DNA of 15,402 nt, from contig JAHWJN010000015.1 in the NCBI GenBank assembly GCA_019348395.1, positions 1 to 15,402 on the forward strand, written 5' to 3'. The notes below the pieces were generated by a model that ran no database searches, was not told the origin of the DNA, and was given only the letters and a program-made list of their open reading frames with translations. This document shows, in pieces, positions 13,718-15,402 of this stretch (position 1 is its first letter; the number at the start of each line of letters is the position of its first letter). The position numbers and the translations under genes are program-made. The DNA is from Chloroflexota bacterium (GTDB lineage: Bacteria > Chloroflexota > Limnocylindria > QHBO01).

Positions 13718-14091
13718 GCCTTCGCTCCCTTTCGTTCCCGCCGTTCGCCCCGCTCTTTCTGCAGCAGGTCGAGCTGGTCCCGGATCGCACTCAGCTGCAG
13801 CATCATCTCGTCGTCGGAGTCCTTGGACTCCGAGCTCCCGCGATGGATGAGAAATGCGGTGAGGACGACCATCGTGAACAGCTGCAGGAATTCGGACTGC
13901 CAGTTCTCGAAGGTCGCTTCCAGCCAGCGCCAGAGGTATCCGGAGCTGCCGAACAGCTGGGCCGTTTCGCCGTGCGATGCCTGCTCCGCCGTGAACTCGA
14001 CCCAGCCCGCCAGGGACTGGATGAGCCAACTGACGAGGAACAGGACGGCAAGCGCCACACCGAGCCCATAGTCCCGAAGAAACGCTTTCAT
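13714..14091 (-). CDS. DUF6766-like membrane protein
   Basis: The 125-residue protein has an N-terminal span (about 9-28, VALAVLFLVSWLIQSLAGW). An extramembrane stretch follows with WLEATFENWQSEFLQ (56-70), then a second span (about 70-83) and RGSSESKDSDDE. The combination of G-W-after-span, LEATFENWxSEFLQ and the ESKDxD motif fits what I recall of DUF6766, an uncharacterised family common in Actinobacteria and Proteobacteria; I am moderately sure. The C-terminus continues as a charged helix (LDLLQKERGERRERKGAKA). AGGAG lies 9 nt before the ATG. It is the first gene of the three-gene - strand operon. The stop overlaps the next ATG as ATGA. Confidence 0.75.
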   Translation of the reverse strand: MKAFLRDYGLGVALAVLFLVSWLIQSLAGWVEFTAEQASHGETAQLFGSSGYLWRWLEATFENWQSEFLQLFTMVVLTAFLIHRGSSESKDSDDEMMLQLSAIRDQLDLLQKERGERRERKGAKA

Positions 14092-14150
14092 GTGGTGCCT
14101 CTCCTGTGGGTCCGTTCGTGTATGAGGAGCCGCAGGGCCGAAAAGCAGAA

Positions 14151-14205
14151 GTCATGCCGCAGCGGGCTCGATGTCGGGGCGTGCGGCGCCGGTCTCTGGC
14201 ATGAC
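14151..14205. repeat. 8-bp perfect inverted repeat upstream of the DUF6766 operon
   Basis: GTCATGCC (14151-14158) is repeated inverted as GGCATGAC (14198-14205) with 39 nt between. It sits 60 nt upstream of the DUF6766 start. It could be a pair of regulator half-sites or a hairpin; 8 bp at this distance could also be chance. Confidence 0.35.
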
Positions 14206-14246
14206 GTTTGCGATGCCCTCACCAGAGGACACTCGGGGGATATCGG

Positions 14247-14456
14247 GTGGCCAGACCAACCAGGACGCGAACCGGACGGAGCGCCTCCAGCCCTCCGGTT
14301 CACGGCACGCGGGCGGTCATCCCCTCGCCGGCGCGACGGACACCAACGTCCGCCGATGAGGATGCGAGCCGCCTCGTACCGGGCGAGGACGACATCTGGA
14401 GCACGGATGACGACTGGCCCGGTCAGTTCGGAGCCGCGCGCCTCGGCATCCCGTAG
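14247..14456 (+). CDS. Doubtful 69-residue ORF with acidic C-terminus
   Basis: GTG at 14247 follows a GGGGGA Shine-Dalgarno-like sequence by a few bases. The first half is Arg/Thr/Pro-rich and unconvincing. The last ~35 residues (SADEDASRLVPGEDDIWSTD onward) are acidic, contain Trp, and use about 80 percent G/C-ending codons, as real genes here do. It may be a small gene, the remnant of a decayed gene, or chance. No family is recognised. Confidence 0.2.
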   Translation: MARPTRTRTGRSASSPPVHGTRAVIPSPARRTPTSADEDASRLVPGEDDIWSTDDDWPGQFGAARLGIP

Positions 14457-14544
14457 CCGGGGCCGCGGTCGGCTCCGCGGGGCCCGCCGCGTCCAGGTCC
14501 GACGCCGGCTCGCCGACCCCGTACGAGCGCTGCGTGACGGCGAA

Positions 14545-15162
14545 TCAGCTCGCGGCGGGGACGAGTTCCCCATCGGAGGCGCGCCGCACCGCCTCAACGA
14601 AGCCGTCCGGGTCGATCGGGCGGGTCACGTCGATGGCTCGCGTGCCGCGCAGGAAGTGCTCGATCGCCGGGCTGACCGGCTCCGGGTCGTGGCACACCAC
14701 CACGCTGCAGTCGCGCCGGCGTGGCGCCGCCAGCCGGCGCGTGAGCTCGTTCACGCACGCCACCGGGTCGCCCGGGCGTGTGTCGACCACGATCAGCCCG
14801 TAATCCCGTCGCCCGACCTGGTCGAGCGAGCGGCGTGACAGGTCGAGCCGATCGACGTCGGCAGCGGCGAACTCCACGAGGATGTCGGCGAGCCGGTCCA
14901 CGAATGCTCGATCGGAGCCGACCACGCAGGTGGGTCGCTCGCTGAGGTGGGCGGGCGCGATCGGTGAGGTCGGCGGCCGCCCGACGGACAGCCGGGCGTC
15001 GGTGCGGTGACGCGTCCGCATTCGGGCCACGCACGGATCGACGTGCGAGCAGATCCAGTCCGTGCGTCCCTGGACGCCCGGAATCGGTCGGAAGGCGTTG
15101 GAGCCCGTTCGCCCGCACCTGATGCAGGTGCGGGCCTCGCGTTCGCTGGTGGAAGCCCCCAT
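14545..15162 (-). CDS. Cys/His zinc-binding motif joined to a degenerate receiver-like domain
   Basis: The 205-residue protein starts at ATG 15162, with GGAG 5 nt upstream. Residues 13-44 hold Cys13-x2-Cys16 (CIRCG) and then Cys38-x-His40-x3-Cys44 (CSHVDPC), a plausible zinc-binding cluster. After a Pro-rich linker, residues 78-195 alternate hydrophobic strands and helices like a response-regulator receiver. TCVVGSD stands at strand 1. YGLIVVDTRPG (121-131) puts Asp127 at the phosphoacceptor place. CSVVVCHD (152-159) has Cys where Ser or Thr is expected. VTRPIDPDGFVEAVRRA (179-195) has Arg181 where the conserved Lys is expected. Only part of the acidic pocket is present, so normal phosphorylation is doubtful. 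It could be a phosphorylation-independent regulator or adaptor. No DNA-binding domain is visible beyond the zinc motif. It is divergent from the secreted protein at 15240. Confidence 0.75.
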   Translation of the reverse strand: MGASTSEREARTCIRCGRTGSNAFRPIPGVQGRTDWICSHVDPCVARMRTRHRTDARLSVGRPPTSPIAPAHLSERPTCVVGSDRAFVDRLADILVEFAAADVDRLDLSRRSLDQVGRRDYGLIVVDTRPGDPVACVNELTRRLAAPRRRDCSVVVCHDPEPVSPAIEHFLRGTRAIDVTRPIDPDGFVEAVRRASDGELVPAAS

Positions 15163-15200
15163 GAGGGCTCCGAAAGCAGCCGGTGTGCCAGTCTCCCGAA

Positions 15201-15229
15201 TTGCACCAGACGGTCCCGCGCGATAGGGT
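15201..15229 (+). promoter_or_regulatory. Sigma-70-type promoter for the secreted protein
   Basis: TTGCAC (15201-15206) and TAGGGT (15224-15229) are separated by exactly 17 nt. The expected transcription start is about 15236-15240, at or just before the ATG at 15240. The mRNA would therefore be leaderless or nearly so. Confidence 0.6.
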
Positions 15230-15239
15230 GGGGACACCC

Positions 15240-15402
15240 ATGCGCCAGCCGAGCGTCCCGAGCGTCGTCCGGCGGCTGATCCTGGCACTGTCAGCCGCGA
15301 TCTTCGGCATGGTCGCCTTCGCGGGCCCCGCGGCTGGCAACGAGCCGTCCGGCTGGATCCTGCCGGAGGACGATCAGGACATGCGGATTCCCGCGCTCGT
15401 TC
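15240..15402 (+). CDS. Secreted protein, N-terminal fragment (cut by window end)
   Basis: The frame from ATG 15240 is open to the last base (54 full codons). It starts MRQPSVPSVVRRLILALSAA, has a hydrophobic core and a signal-peptidase-like end (FAGPAAG), and the mature part begins NEPSGWILPEDDQDMRIP. So it is an exported protein with an acidic, Pro-containing start. Too little is visible to name a family. A well-spaced promoter directly upstream supports the start. Confidence 0.75.
   Translation, partial: MRQPSVPSVVRRLILALSAAIFGMVAFAGPAAGNEPSGWILPEDDQDMRIPALV

Larger units (their letters stand above)
14092..14544. other. About 450 nt without a confident gene
   Basis: This stretch lies between the DUF6766 operon (reading left) and the end of the zinc/receiver gene (also reading left). 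It must hold the operon promoter near 14110-14160, and perhaps a terminator for the zinc/receiver gene. A GC-rich self-complementary stretch built on two CCGCGG copies lies at about 14458-14485. Open frames on both strands are Arg/Pro/Ser-rich and look like noise, apart from the weak small-ORF candidate listed separately. Confidence 0.5.

Noticed and set aside
14088..14597. 169-codon - strand frame filling the gene-poor gap
   Set aside because: Arg/Ser/Pro-rich with no recognisable fold, overlapping the starts and ends of supported genes; typical high-GC noise.
13843..14838. 331-codon + strand frame across the DUF6766 operon and zinc/receiver gene
   Set aside because: Composition is Arg-rich, with no hydrophobic core or motifs, and it runs antisense to better-supported genes at both ends.

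Overview
The window is about 15.4 kb of GC-rich DNA (third codon positions almost all G or C) carrying tightly packed bacterial genes with frequent 1-8 nt overlaps. The gene content points to a Gram-positive, actinobacterial-type lineage: a diheme cytochrome c (QcrC), a Rieske protein with three N-terminal membrane spans (QcrA), a QcrB-type cytochrome b, an actinobacterial-style oxidase subunit IV, a TPM/PspA pair, DUF4383 and DUF6766 proteins, and promoters placed for leaderless mRNAs. A high-GC Chloroflexota lineage with a similar chain cannot be excluded. I saw no rRNA, tRNA, CRISPR or mobile element.

Left part (1-9454), energy metabolism. The window opens inside a secreted PQQ-dependent sugar dehydrogenase with a cupredoxin domain fused to its C-terminus. 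Next, on the + strand, is an aa3-type cytochrome c oxidase operon (ctaC-ctaD-ctaF). It converges with a - strand operon that ends in qcrC-qcrA-qcrB, and the two final stop codons share the palindrome CTAG. Upstream of qcrC the same - strand chain holds a four-span membrane protein, a protein with a KREPWLVK motif, and a 49-codon ORF. These genes are joined by ATGA overlaps. A YghA-like short-chain dehydrogenase lies 44 nt further upstream. No oxidase subunit III gene is present. Together these genes would move electrons from menaquinol (bcc complex), and possibly from sugars through the cupredoxin, to oxygen.

Middle and right part (9455-14091), envelope and stress genes. A TPM-domain protein with a very long coiled coil is followed by pspA and a strong hairpin terminator. 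Next come a small helical, ferritin-like protein (-), a DUF4383 membrane protein (+), and a three-gene - strand operon: a DUF6766-like protein, a 60-residue one-span protein, and a shortened second copy of the KREPWLVK family.

Right end (14092-15402). About 450 nt contain only a doubtful small ORF and an 8-bp inverted repeat. They are followed by a - strand protein joining a zinc-binding Cys/His cluster to a degenerate receiver-like domain, and a divergent secreted protein cut by the window edge.

The most unusual points are a Gln in place of the CuA methionine ligand in CtaC, the dehydrogenase-cupredoxin fusion beside the oxidase, the small membrane proteins upstream of qcrCAB where ctaE would be expected, the KREPWLVK paralogue pair, and the zinc/receiver protein.
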